Positions 1-8,866 of a stretch of 64,000 nucleotides of DNA are shown here, in pieces. Below the pieces are notes generated by a model that had not been told where the DNA came from, did no database searches, and saw only the letters and a program-made list of their open reading frames with translations. Positions within the stretch are counted from its first letter, which is position 1, and each line of letters starts with the position of its first letter. Location of the stretch: NCBI RefSeq assembly GCF_014284195.1, contig NZ_JACOGC010000006.1, positions 62,001 to 126,000 of the forward strand, in the 5' to 3' direction. The stretch is from Cognatundibacterium griseum. Lineage in GTDB: Bacteria; Pseudomonadota; Gammaproteobacteria; Burkholderiales; Burkholderiaceae_D. Position numbers and translations under genes: made by a program.

Positions 1-3000
1 TCATTTTACCGTTTCTACGGGCTTTTTGACCCGGAACCAGGCAGCATACAATGCCGGCAGGAACAGTAAAGTCAGGGCGGTAGCGATAATCAGCCCCCCC
101 ATGATCGCTACGGCCATCGGGCCCCAGAATACCGACCCGGACAACGGAATCATAGCCAGCACAGCCGCCGCAGCAGTGAGAATGATCGGGCGGAAACGTC
201 TGACCGCAGACTCAACAATCGCGTCCCAGACTTCCACGCCTTCCTCAATGTCGTGCTCAATCTGGTCAATCAGAATCACCGAATTCCGGATGATCATACC
301 GAACAGAGCAATCACGCCCAGTTGCGCCACGAAACCAAACGGTCTTTGCAGTATCAGCAATGCCATCGCAGCACCGGCAACCCCCAGTGGTCCGGTCAGA
401 AACACCAGGATGGCCCTGGAAAAGCTGTGCAATTGCAGCATGAGCAAGGTGAAAATGATGAAAATCACCAGCGGCACATTGGCAGCAATCGATTCCTGTG
501 CTTTTCCGCTGTCCGCCGCCGCACCGGCCAGTTCCACTTTATATCCCGGTGGCAACGCATCGCGGATTTGCTGCAGTTTTGGCGTAATCTGGCTGGAAAC
601 AGTCGGCCCCTGAATACCATCGACCACGTCGGATTGCACCGTCACCGCCCATTCCCGCCCTTCGCGCCAGACCACACCGGGCTCCCAGACCAGCTTCACA
701 CTGGCGAGCTGCGACAGCGGCACCGGTTTGCCACTGGCAGTCGGAATATTGGCATTATTCAACGCATTCACAGTGGAACGCTCATCGACCGGTTGGCGCA
801 CCACGATATCAATCAGTTTGTTACCGTCCCTGAACTGACCAACGGTGCTTCCGGTCAGAATCGTATTGGCTGCGCGCATAATGTTTTGCGATGTGATGCC
901 GGCAGCACGCAACTTATCCTGATCCAGATCGATCCGGACAACTTTCACCGATTCATTCCAGTTGTCGTTGACGCCCACCGTATTTGGATTGGCGCGCATA
1001 ACTTCCTTAACGCGATCGGCAATGGCGCGAACCTGAGCGACCTCCAGCCCCGTCACGCGGAACTGCACCGGATAAGGCACCGGCGGACCATTCGGCAGCA
1101 ACTTCACACGCCCGCGCACTTCAGGAAAATCGGTTTTAAATAAATCGATAATTTTCAGGCGTAACGCTTCCCTCGCCTTCAGATTTTTCGGTAACACAAC
1201 AATTTGCGATACATTCGTCTGAGGGAATATCTGATCAAGCGGCAAATAGAATCGCGGACTACCTGTTCCGACATAACTGGTGATACTTTCCACTCCTTCC
1301 TGTTTCTGCAGAATGCGTTCAAACTTCTTCGCCTGCGCTTCGGTCGCCGCAAACGAAGAGCCTTCCGGCAGCCACAATTCGACCATCAGTTCCGGCCGGC
1401 TGGAATCAGGGAAAAACTGCTGTTCGATAAACTTAAAGCCAAACACACCCAGACCAAACACCATCAAAGTGATCGCAATCGTCGTCTTGCGCCATTCAAC
1501 GCACCAGTTCACCAGCGACCGGAAGCGGCTGTAAAACGGCGTGTCGAATAACTCATGCGGCTGGCCACCGGTATGATGCGGCTTGATTTTTAAAAACAGA
1601 TAGCCAAGATAAGGTGTGAACAGCACCGCTGCCAGCCACGAGATAATCAGCGCCAGCGCATTCACCGAGAACATCGAAAAGGTGTATTCGCCTGCGGCCG
1701 ATTTCGCCAGCCCGATCGGTAAAAAGCCTGCTGCAGTAATCAGCGTTCCGGTCAGCATCGGCATCGCGGTCGAGGTGTAAGCAAAAGTCGCGGCATCGAA
1801 ACGGGAAAATCCTTCTTCCATCTTCCGCACCATCATTTCGACGGCGATAATCGCATCGTCCACCAGCAACCCCAGTGCAATGATCAGCGCGCCGAGCGAG
1901 ATTTTATGCAAATCGATATCCAGGATGCGCATAAACAGGAAGGTAATTGCCAGCACCAGCGGAATAGTCAGCCCCACCACCAGCCCGGGCCAGATATCGA
2001 GCCGGAACGGTTTGGTATGCAGGCCAAGCGACAGGAAACTGACGGCCAGCACGATCACCACAGCCTCAATCAGCGTATGCACAAATTCGCCTACCGATGC
2101 CTTCACCGCATCAGGCTGATTGGTGACCTGCTCCAGCTGGATACCGACCGGCAGCTTGGCTTTGATCGTGGCAACTTCCTGCTGCAAATGCTTGCCGAGC
2201 TCGATAATGTTGCCGCCTTTTTCCATAGAGATGCCGAGGCCGACGACCTCCTTGCCATTGAAGCGCATTTTGTCCTGCGGTGGATTTTTATACTCACGCC
2301 GGACCGTCGCAAAGTCTCCGAGCCGGAAAGTCGTGCCATTGGCGCGCAGCTGCAGGTTTTCCAGGTCCTTGACCGTCATCAGCGCACCGGAAACCCGCAC
2401 CTGCAGATTGTCAGCCGAAGTCGTCAGGACGCCTGTCGCCTCAATGCCATTCTGGGAATTGATCTGGGCAACGATCGTATCGAAGGGAACGCCGAGCTGG
2501 GCAAATTTTTTCTGCGAAAATTCAATATTGATCTTCTCATCCTGCACACCAAACAACTCTACTTTGGACACAGAAGGAATACGCAGGAATTGCTGACGTA
2601 CAAAGTCGGCATATTCCTTGACTTCTTCATACGAAAAGCCGTCACCGGATAACGCAAATATCGATCCGTATGTATCGCCAAATTCATCGTTGAAAAAAGG
2701 GCCGATCACTCCGGATGGCAGAGTGGAACGGATATCGCCGATTTTTTTCCTCACCTGATACCAGGCCTGGGGTGTTTCTTTCGGTGGCGTCGATTCGCGC
2801 AACTGCAGAATGATCAGCGTTTCGCCCGGTTTGGAATAGCTGCGGATTTTATCGATGTAAGGCGTTTCCTGAAGCTTTTTTTCCAGCTTATCGGTCACCT
2901 GATCGGCCATCTGCAGCGCCGTTGCTCCGGGCCACATTGCGCGCACCACCATGGCACGGAAAGTGAACGGCGGATCTTCATCCTGCCCCAGTTTTGCATA

Positions 3001-3102
3001 ACTGAAAATCCCTCCCAGCAGCAGGGCGACGATCAGATAACGGGTTAAGGGAATATGCTCCAGCGCCCAGCGTGAGAGGTTAAAACCGGAAGACTTGCTC
3101 AT
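1..3102 (-). CDS. RND multidrug efflux permease (AcrB/HAE-1 type)
   Basis: This is a complete 1033-residue inner-membrane proton-drug antiporter; the stop codon is the first three bases of the window. Length and layout fit the HAE-1 RND family: an N-terminal membrane segment near residues 15-35, a large periplasmic porter/docking loop, a second membrane block near 340-540 containing the acidic stretch LGLLVDDAIIAVE (the intramembrane proton-relay Asp pair), then a repeat of this plan in the second half. Its start overlaps the stop of the adaptor gene by 4 bp, so the two are translated together from one mRNA. No outer-membrane TolC-type gene is visible before the window edge; it may lie further left. 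The substrate cannot be read from the sequence. Confidence 0.93.
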   Translation of the reverse strand: MSKSSGFNLSRWALEHIPLTRYLIVALLLGGIFSYAKLGQDEDPPFTFRAMVVRAMWPGATALQMADQVTDKLEKKLQETPYIDKIRSYSKPGETLIILQLRESTPPKETPQAWYQVRKKIGDIRSTLPSGVIGPFFNDEFGDTYGSIFALSGDGFSYEEVKEYADFVRQQFLRIPSVSKVELFGVQDEKINIEFSQKKFAQLGVPFDTIVAQINSQNGIEATGVLTTSADNLQVRVSGALMTVKDLENLQLRANGTTFRLGDFATVRREYKNPPQDKMRFNGKEVVGLGISMEKGGNIIELGKHLQQEVATIKAKLPVGIQLEQVTNQPDAVKASVGEFVHTLIEAVVIVLAVSFLSLGLHTKPFRLDIWPGLVVGLTIPLVLAITFLFMRILDIDLHKISLGALIIALGLLVDDAIIAVEMMVRKMEEGFSRFDAATFAYTSTAMPMLTGTLITAAGFLPIGLAKSAAGEYTFSMFSVNALALIISWLAAVLFTPYLGYLFLKIKPHHTGGQPHELFDTPFYSRFRSLVNWCVEWRKTTIAITLMVFGLGVFGFKFIEQQFFPDSSRPELMVELWLPEGSSFAATEAQAKKFERILQKQEGVESITSYVGTGSPRFYLPLDQIFPQTNVSQIVVLPKNLKAREALRLKIIDLFKTDFPEVRGRVKLLPNGPPVPYPVQFRVTGLEVAQVRAIADRVKEVMRANPNTVGVNDNWNESVKVVRIDLDQDKLRAAGITSQNIMRAANTILTGSTVGQFRDGNKLIDIVVRQPVDERSTVNALNNANIPTASGKPVPLSQLASVKLVWEPGVVWREGREWAVTVQSDVVDGIQGPTVSSQITPKLQQIRDALPPGYKVELAGAAADSGKAQESIAANVPLVIFIIFTLLMLQLHSFSRAILVFLTGPLGVAGAAMALLILQRPFGFVAQLGVIALFGMIIRNSVILIDQIEHDIEEGVEVWDAIVESAVRRFRPIILTAAAAVLAMIPLSGSVFWGPMAVAIMGGLIIATALTLLFLPALYAAWFRVKKPVETVK

Positions 3103-4304
3103 TGCGAAGCCCCCGCACGACTGGAAACCACAGCAGCAGAAGCCGTTGCGGAAGAAGTATTTTTTCCGGCCGCAGACTCTGCGCCAAGGAGGGTAACTTT
3201 TTGCCCGGCCTGCAGCTGATTCACACCGGCTGTCACCACAACCTGACCTGCTGCGATGCCGTCGGTTACCAGTAATTGTTCACCGTCGGCACCAGCGAGC
3301 TGCACCGGCACCAGCTTCACTGCGCCATTATTCACCACCCATACGGAAGATACGCCTTTATCCTGGAATAATGCCGTCATCGGCAAACGGAAAACCGGCT
3401 GCTGGCCCGGTGTGGAAAAACGCACGTTGGCAGTCATTCCGAGACGAACATCTCTGGCATCGGCGGGCAGGCTCACCTTCGCCTGATACGTTCTGGTCAC
3501 CGGATCGGCGATAGCAGACAACTCCCTGAGCTTGGCAGGCAGTTGCTGCGCAGGATTTGCCCATAAAGCCACGCGGATATCGCTCATCTGGCGAATCTGG
3601 TTAATTTTATTTTCAGGAATGCCCACCACCACATCCATGTCGCCGCTTTGCGCCACACGGATAACCGGTGTGCCGGCAGCAACCACCTGACCGGCTTCCG
3701 CATCAATTCCTGTCACCACGCCATCCACATCCGCGATCAGACTGGCATAGGCTATCTGGTTGCTCTGATTTTTGTATCCGGCCAAAGCCTGTTCGTAGCT
3801 GGACTGCGCGGCTCTGAATGCCACTTCTTTGGCATCCAGAATGGCTGCCGCGACGAAATTTTTACTGCGCAACTCCTGATAACGCCGTAGTTCAGCCTGC
3901 GCCAGATCGCGGTTACTTTCTGCCGCCATCAGACCGGCTTTCGCCTGCGTCTGCGCCAATGCCAGATCCTGAGGATCGAGCTGCATCAGAATCTGACCAC
4001 GCTTCACGACTGCACCAAGATCCACTCTGCGTTGCACGATTTTTCCCGGCACACGAAAACCCAGCCGCGACTCGATCCGGGGACGAACCTCACCGGACAC
4101 TTCAAATGCAGCACTCGCACTGGCGCTGGCAACGGTGACCGCACGCACGGGGCGAATGTCTTCCGCTTTCCCGACCGGCTTGGAGCAGGCGCTCAGCAAC
4201 GCCAGCACAGACGCCAGCAAAACACCGGAGGAAAGCGCCGGAAGCAGGCGCCGGTCGGCGCCCCGCGCTGGATGCGGGTAAGTAACAGATTTGAGTGTTA
4301 ACAC
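3099..4304 (-). CDS. RND periplasmic adaptor lipoprotein (membrane fusion protein)
   Basis: This 401-residue membrane-fusion protein links the RND permease to an outer-membrane channel. Residues about 20-40 form a signal peptide ending in the lipobox LLSAC (Cys40), so it is probably lipid-anchored. It continues with a lipoyl/barrel-sandwich half (GFRVPGKIVQRRVDLGAVVKRG), an alpha-helical hairpin rich in Ala/Gln (about 110-170), the second lipoyl half (ADVDGVVTGIDAEAGQVV) and a beta-barrel region. The start is GTG, preceded by AAAGGA at good spacing. It is first gene of the operon, upstream of the permease. The C-terminal 25 residues are a low-complexity Ser/Ala tail. Confidence 0.92.
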   Translation of the reverse strand: MLTLKSVTYPHPARGADRRLLPALSSGVLLASVLALLSACSKPVGKAEDIRPVRAVTVASASASAAFEVSGEVRPRIESRLGFRVPGKIVQRRVDLGAVVKRGQILMQLDPQDLALAQTQAKAGLMAAESNRDLAQAELRRYQELRSKNFVAAAILDAKEVAFRAAQSSYEQALAGYKNQSNQIAYASLIADVDGVVTGIDAEAGQVVAAGTPVIRVAQSGDMDVVVGIPENKINQIRQMSDIRVALWANPAQQLPAKLRELSAIADPVTRTYQAKVSLPADARDVRLGMTANVRFSTPGQQPVFRLPMTALFQDKGVSSVWVVNNGAVKLVPVQLAGADGEQLLVTDGIAAGQVVVTAGVNQLQAGQKVTLLGAESAAGKNTSSATASAAVVSSRAGASQ

Positions 4305-4381
4305 AAGATTTTTCCTTTACTATGCAGGCTATGGATATTGGCCAGCCGGTCGGATCAGGGCAAAATTTTCTATCCGTCAAA

Positions 4382-4407
4382 AATAACTGACTCAGTGGTT
4401 AGTTATT
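4382..4407. promoter_or_regulatory. Palindromic operator in the efflux/hpnC intergenic region (TetR-type)
   Basis: A 26-bp dyad has perfect 7-bp outer arms AATAACT and AGTTATT, with inner matched positions (AC ... GT). This is the usual form of a TetR-family repressor site in front of an RND pump operon. It lies 77 bp upstream of the adaptor GTG and 70 bp upstream of the preferred hpnC ATG. No tetR gene is in the window. The palindrome is seen directly; the regulator family is inferred. Confidence 0.6.
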
Positions 4408-4476
4408 ATAGTGAAGCCTTTTATTTTTGCCAATGACTTTTCGGTCATTTATTTTTTCCTGCGTTTTCAATACCTT

Positions 4477-5286
4477 ATGCCGGTCGATCATTACGAGAAT
4501 TTTCCTGTTGCCTCCCTGCTGCTGCCATCCTCGCTGCGTCCTGCGGTAGAGGTAATTTACGCTTTTGCGCGCAGTGCAGACGACATTGCCGATGAAGGCG
4601 ACGCCCTGCCCGGGCAACGGCTGGCGGCGCTTGCCGGATATGAAGCAGAGCTGGATCGCATCGAACGCGGTCAGCGCAGCGATTCGGCCTTGTTTACGCG
4701 ACTGGCGCACATCATCCGCCAGCACAACCTAAATCTGCAATCATTCCGCGATTTGCTGTCGGCATTCCGGCAGGATGTGCAGACCACCCGATACCATAAT
4801 TTCGCACAGCTGCAGGATTATTGCAGCCGTTCCGCCAATCCCGTCGGACGCATCATGCTGGAACTGTATCAGTGCAATACCCCGGACAATATCCGCCGTT
4901 CGGATGCGATCTGCACCGCGCTGCAGCTGATTAATTTCTGGCAGGATGTCGCGATTGACTGGCAAAAACAGCGCGTCTATCTGCCGCAGGAAGATTTACA
5001 GCATTTTGGCGTCAGCGAGCAGCAAATCGACGCGCAACAACTGAACCCGGCATGGCAACAGCTGATGGCATTTCAGACCCGTCGCGCGCACGACCTGATG
5101 CAAAGCGGCGCGGGGCTTGCACTGCATCTGCCGGGACGCATTGGCTGGGAATTGCGGCTCGTGGTTCAGGGTGGTTTGCGGATTATCGAAAAAATCGACC
5201 GTGTTCAGGGCGACGTGTTCCGGCACCGGCCACGGCTCACTGCGGCTGACTGGCTACTGCTCACTGCCCGCGCATTTCGCATGTGA
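4477..5286 (+). CDS. hpnC: Squalene synthase HpnC (hydroxysqualene synthase)
   Basis: This trans-isoprenyl diphosphate synthase-like enzyme acts in the three-step HpnC/HpnD/HpnE route from farnesyl diphosphate to squalene: HpnC converts presqualene diphosphate to hydroxysqualene. I prefer ATG 4477, giving 269 residues (MPVDHYENFPVASLLLP), over an upstream in-frame GTG at 4411. The family starts near this VDHYENFPVA motif, and the longer start would add 22 hydrophobic residues and sit against the operator. The first Asp-rich motif SADDIADEGD is at residues 33-42; the second is around INFWQDVAIDWQKQRVYLP, residues about 155-175. Its partners hpnD and hpnE lie 2.7 kb downstream instead of adjacent. 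Confidence 0.9.
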   Translation: MPVDHYENFPVASLLLPSSLRPAVEVIYAFARSADDIADEGDALPGQRLAALAGYEAELDRIERGQRSDSALFTRLAHIIRQHNLNLQSFRDLLSAFRQDVQTTRYHNFAQLQDYCSRSANPVGRIMLELYQCNTPDNIRRSDAICTALQLINFWQDVAIDWQKQRVYLPQEDLQHFGVSEQQIDAQQLNPAWQQLMAFQTRRAHDLMQSGAGLALHLPGRIGWELRLVVQGGLRIIEKIDRVQGDVFRHRPRLTAADWLLLTARAFRM

Positions 5287-5766
5287 TTCCCCTGCCTTCA
5301 GGCCGGCTGACTTACGGCCCGGGAGAAACCGGCCGGAAAAGACTGCACCTGGATTGCATTGACCAGCCTGCCGTTACCGCAGTTCGTCACGATTCAATCC
5401 CATGAAAACATACTCCCCCTCAGTATATTTTTAAGACCAATAAAATCAAGGAGATCAGAGCATTTTTAAGAAAAACAGGGGGGAGTATACTGATGAATCG
5501 CTGCTATTTTCCTCAATCTCTGGCAGCAAAAAACAGCTCACAGAGAGTCTGTCGGGACAAAGAACAAGCATGCTCTCCTCCCAAAAACCGCTCAAGGCAT
5601 CAGGAACGATGACAAGGCAGAGTCAGAGTATTTGAACTAAATATTTTTTGTCAGCTCTGAGTAAGCATATTCTGTCGTGCGGGACGATTTGAGGGATAAT
5701 ATTGCTTCCTGTAAAGCTGCGCTGATCAGCTTCCGCCAACATTCTCATCCACATCAAGGACTTGTC
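5287..5766. other. Intergenic region, 480 bp, with an inverted C-run motif
   Basis: I see no convincing gene. A GGCCGG/CCGGCC dyad just after hpnC (about 5305-5336) has no T-run. The notable structure is the pair of inverted ATACTCCCCC boxes described separately. The rest is AT-rich non-coding sequence leading to AAGGA at 5756-5760, the ribosome binding site of the small lipoprotein. Confidence 0.5.
5410..5488. repeat. Inverted pair of ATACTCCCCC boxes
   Basis: The box ATACTCCCCC (5410-5419) recurs as its exact reverse complement GGGGGAGTAT (5479-5488). The left copy extends to TACTCCCCCTCAGTA, which has the TACT...AGTA shape around a C/G run. A closely similar 17-bp site occurs at 40748-40764 near lysC. 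The form resembles operators of the CsoR/RcnR/FrmR (DUF156) repressors, but no metal or formaldehyde gene is nearby. It may instead be a small dispersed repeat. Confidence 0.45.
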
Positions 5767-5952
5767 ATGCGAACTTGTATATCCGGCCTGCTTTTCCTAC
5801 TATGCATTTTCTCCCTGAACGGATGTACTGTGCTGGCGGTTGCCGACGCTGCTGTCTCCACGACGGTCAAAGTCGGCAGTGCTGTCGTCGGCACTGCCGT
5901 CGATGTGACCGCAGCAGGCGTCAGGACAGTGACCAGCAGCCCGGATAAGTAA
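5767..5952 (+). CDS. Small outer-membrane-type lipoprotein
   Basis: This 61-residue protein has a signal peptide (MRTCISGLLFLLCIFSLNGC), a lipobox LNGC (Cys20) and a short Ala/Val/Thr-rich mature part. ATG 5767 is chosen because AAGGA lies six bases upstream; an upstream in-frame start at 5677 would put a long hydrophilic stretch before the signal peptide. It resembles the short proteobacterial lipoprotein family with the sequence C-T-V-x-A-V-A-D-A-A-V-S (as I recall it, NF038104). Function unknown. It lies between hpnC and the M24 peptidase gene, 32 bp upstream of the latter and possibly co-transcribed with it. Confidence 0.75.
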   Translation: MRTCISGLLFLLCIFSLNGCTVLAVADAAVSTTVKVGSAVVGTAVDVTAAGVRTVTSSPDK

Positions 5953-5984
5953 GTCATCCACGACCATCAGCGATTGAGTGCATC

Positions 5985-6689
5985 ATGCCCACCGAGCCAG
6001 AAATTACACAACACCGGAAAGTGCAGATTGCAGCCAGAGCCGTTCTGAGCCAGATCACGACCATGATCACGGCCGACGACACGGAAAAAAGTATTGCCGA
6101 TAAAGCCCATCACCTGCTCAAGGCACAGGGTTATCCGGACACCTGGTATTACACCTGCCCGGCGCTGGTGCTGCTGGGTTCACGCAGCTGCGTTTCCATT
6201 TCCGGCAAAGATTACCAGCCCCATGATGAATGCGTCGGCCACTCCAATCTGGTCACGATTGATCTCAGCCCGACGCTGGGACCGTACTGGGGAGACTGTG
6301 CACGTTCATTTCCGATTGAAAATGGCCGGGTGACCAGTAATCCGAAACAATTAGAGTTCCAGAATGGCCTGAATTTTCTTGACCAGATGCATCTGCAAAT
6401 GCAGAAACTGGTGAAACCGCATACCACCTTCGGTCAGCTGTTTGACTGGGCCAATATGCGCATACGGCAAAGCGGCTTCGTCAACCTGGATTACCGCAAC
6501 AATGTCGGTCACAGCATCGCGGCTGATTCTGACCAGCGGCAATTCATTGAGTCAACCAATAGTGCGCCATTAGGAAATGCGCCGTTTTTCAGCTTTGAGC
6601 CATTCGTCCGGCTGAAAGGCGGTAAATGGGGATTCAAACGGGAAGAGATTTTTTATTTCGACGAAACCGGCGTGTTAAGGGAACTCTGA
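5985..6689 (+). CDS. M24-family metallopeptidase (Xaa-Pro aminopeptidase-like)
   Basis: This 234-residue protein has the pita-bread metallopeptidase fold without the N-terminal creatinase-like domain. The five metal ligands are readable: Asp93 (TIDLSP), Asp104 (YWGDCAR), His176 (NVGHSI), Glu205 (FSFEPF) and Glu221 (KREEIF). It is therefore probably an active, soluble dinuclear-metal peptidase; the substrate is unknown. There is no signal peptide. It follows the small lipoprotein gene by 32 bp and ends at a convergent terminator. Confidence 0.85.
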   Translation: MPTEPEITQHRKVQIAARAVLSQITTMITADDTEKSIADKAHHLLKAQGYPDTWYYTCPALVLLGSRSCVSISGKDYQPHDECVGHSNLVTIDLSPTLGPYWGDCARSFPIENGRVTSNPKQLEFQNGLNFLDQMHLQMQKLVKPHTTFGQLFDWANMRIRQSGFVNLDYRNNVGHSIAADSDQRQFIESTNSAPLGNAPFFSFEPFVRLKGGKWGFKREEIFYFDETGVLREL

Positions 6690-6798
6690 ATGCCGAAATA
6701 CGGTGTGTGCAGGCACTGAATACCCTCTCTCAGTCGTCATCCCGCCGCAACCAGCGACAGCATACTGATACATTCATCCCAACACGCTTCCTCAAAAA

Positions 6799-6825
6799 CA
6801 AAAACCGGCTTCAAGCCGGTTTTTG
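6799..6825. terminator. Bidirectional intrinsic terminator
   Basis: The 11-bp perfect stem CAAAAACCGGC / GCCGGTTTTTG with loop TTCAA is T-flanked on both strands. It lies between the convergent M24 peptidase and repeat-lipoprotein genes and can stop transcription from either side. Confidence 0.85.
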
Positions 6826-6866
6826 TTCGCCTGCTCATCCAGGGATGAGCCAGTAAGCTCATGCCA

Positions 6867-7793
6867 TCAGCTGCAATTGACCACGATATTGCTTGCGGCG
6901 GTCGGTTTGGTGATGTCCGCCACACCCGAGCCATTGACAACCGTGCAGGTCTGGCCGGTCGGCTGGGTATCGACCGTAACGGCATATGGCATGCCATTGA
7001 GCAGACTCCAGTTGAATGCATAAATACCGATCGTGCCGGTAGTCAGCTTGTCCACCATCCCGGTTGTGGTATTGGCGAGCGTCACGGCATTGCCCGCTGT
7101 CAGACCATTGATCGTGACCTTGACCGGCACGGCAGGCACGCAGCTGACAGCAATATTGTTGATGGCATTCGGATTATTCCGATCCGCCACCCCGGTCGCA
7201 TTCGCCACAGTGCAGTACTGGGCGGCAGGCGGGTATTTCACCGTCACATTGTAACTGTTGCCACTGACCACATAATTCGTGAATGAAAAGCTGCCATTGG
7301 CGGAAACGGCCGTCGTATAGTCGGTCGCGACCTTGGTAACGGGGTTCACGGTATTGTTATTCAGTGTGATGCTGCCGCCGTCATTCATGCCTGCCAGCGT
7401 GCCGGACACCTGCACATTGGGGACACAGGTCACTAAGATATTGTTCACTGAAGCATCGCCGGTCATTTTTCCGGTGCCATTAGCGACCGAGCAGTTCACC
7501 AGATTCGGCTGAGAGGAAACAGTAATCGCATAATTGGCATTGCTGGCGACGTTAAATGAAAATGTTCCGTCTGCTGTCATCGTGCGGAGGTAATTCAGAT
7601 CGTTCCGCAAAATCAGGGTGTTTGCGCCGCTTGTTCCCAGGCCAGTCACCGTGCCGCCCACTGTGGTGTACACAAAGCCGCCGCATCCGGCAAGCACCAG
7701 TCCCAGGCCGCCCAGCACCACTGCAAGTTTTGATTTATTCAAGATGTTTATCCAAATGTAGAGTTTCGAATCAGGTACCTGCTCTATGTTCAT
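6867..7793 (-). CDS. Lipoprotein with three tandem Cys-paired beta repeats
   Basis: This predicted lipoprotein has the lipobox VLAGC followed by three tandem units of about 80-90 residues. Each unit has a beta-rich G-x-V-T-L start, a central GxFSF or YAFNW strand, and an ending of the form C-x-V-x-N-x-[TS]-G ... NNI-x-V-x-C. Each unit so carries two Cys that could form one disulfide in the periplasm or at the surface. From the ATG the protein has 308 residues, but the signal peptide is better placed from an in-frame TTG at 7742 (MNKSKLAVVLGGLG, 291 residues). Function unknown; similar beta repeats occur in adhesin-like proteins. It ends at the shared terminator. Confidence 0.75.
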   Translation of the reverse strand: MNIEQVPDSKLYIWINILNKSKLAVVLGGLGLVLAGCGGFVYTTVGGTVTGLGTSGANTLILRNDLNYLRTMTADGTFSFNVASNANYAITVSSQPNLVNCSVANGTGKMTGDASVNNILVTCVPNVQVSGTLAGMNDGGSITLNNNTVNPVTKVATDYTTAVSANGSFSFTNYVVSGNSYNVTVKYPPAAQYCTVANATGVADRNNPNAINNIAVSCVPAVPVKVTINGLTAGNAVTLANTTTGMVDKLTTGTIGIYAFNWSLLNGMPYAVTVDTQPTGQTCTVVNGSGVADITKPTAASNIVVNCS

Positions 7794-8032
7794 CCGGCAA
7801 GATGCCCGATAAATATATAATGCGCCGACTATTATACGAGCTGGCGCATTTTGGGTTAAGCATTCTGCCCGGAGAATACATTACGATACCTTACCGCATC
7901 GTCCTGTCTCCGGCAGCATAAAACCGCAGGAAATCACCATAAAGCGCCTCAGAGCCGCGCGAAGTTTGCTAGCATATCAATTTTTTTTGGCATTGCGCCA
8001 ATTTCCTTCTGAATCTATTCCTGAACAACAGC

Positions 8033-8866
8033 ATGTCTCCTGACGAATATTGCCAACAAAAAGCTGCGGAAAGTGGCTCCAGTTTTTATTACAGCTTTCT
8101 GTTTTTGCCGGCAGAACGTCGCCGCGCCATCACTGCACTGTATGCTTTTTGCCGCGAAGTCGATGATGTGGTCGATGAAAGCTCCGATGATATGGTCGCC
8201 CGCAGCAAACTCGGCTGGTGGCGTCAGGAAATTCAGGCGATGCTGGCCAATGCGCCGACGCATCCGGTCAGCAAGGCGTTGCTACCGCACATGAGCACCT
8301 ATCAGCTGGATGGCGCGCATCTGATGGCCATCATTGATGGCATGGAAATGGATCTGAACCAGACCCGCTATCTCGATTTTCAGGCGCTGCAAAAATACTG
8401 CTGGCATGTTGCTGGCGTGGTCGGGATCTTATCCGCCAGCATTTTCGGAATCACCAACCCGCAAACCCGCACCTTTGCCGAAAAACTGGGTCTGGCATTC
8501 CAGATGACGAACATCATCCGTGACGTCGGTGAAGACGCGCGTAAGGGCCGGATTTATCTGCCGGTCAACGAACTGCAGCAATTCAAGGTCACCGCAGCAG
8601 ACATCCTGAACGCGAAACACTCACCCGAATTCGTCGCCCTGATGCAGTTTCAGTATGACCGGGCGCAGGCCTTGTACGACGAGGCGCTGAACATGCTGCC
8701 GCCGGAAGATCGCCGCGCCCAGCGCACCGGCCTGATCATGGCAGCCATTTACCGCACGCTGCTGAAAGAAATTCAGCATGACGGCTTTCATGTGCTGAAT
8801 CAGCGTATCTCGCTCACGCCGATCCGCAAACTCTGGCTGGCCTGGACAACCTACATCCGTGGCTAA
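8033..8866 (+). CDS. hpnD: Presqualene diphosphate synthase HpnD
   Basis: This 277-residue squalene/phytoene synthase-family enzyme condenses two farnesyl diphosphates to presqualene diphosphate, the first step of the HpnDCE pathway. The first Asp-rich motif is REVDDVVDES (residues about 41-50). The second is NIIRDVGEDARKGRIYLP (about 161-178). It overlaps hpnE by 8 bp, showing translational coupling. hpnC is the separate paralogue at 4477. Confidence 0.93.
   Translation: MSPDEYCQQKAAESGSSFYYSFLFLPAERRRAITALYAFCREVDDVVDESSDDMVARSKLGWWRQEIQAMLANAPTHPVSKALLPHMSTYQLDGAHLMAIIDGMEMDLNQTRYLDFQALQKYCWHVAGVVGILSASIFGITNPQTRTFAEKLGLAFQMTNIIRDVGEDARKGRIYLPVNELQQFKVTAADILNAKHSPEFVALMQFQYDRAQALYDEALNMLPPEDRRAQRTGLIMAAIYRTLLKEIQHDGFHVLNQRISLTPIRKLWLAWTTYIRG

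Noticed and set aside
253-1143. Long opposite-strand open frame inside the RND permease gene
   Set aside because: It is a shadow of a well-supported gene; such frames occur on the reverse strand of many genes in this window (e.g. within radA, nirB, nasA, acnD).
4411-4476. N-terminal extension of HpnC from GTG 4411
   Set aside because: The start abuts the operator palindrome, lacks a ribosome binding site and adds 22 residues not typical of HpnC.
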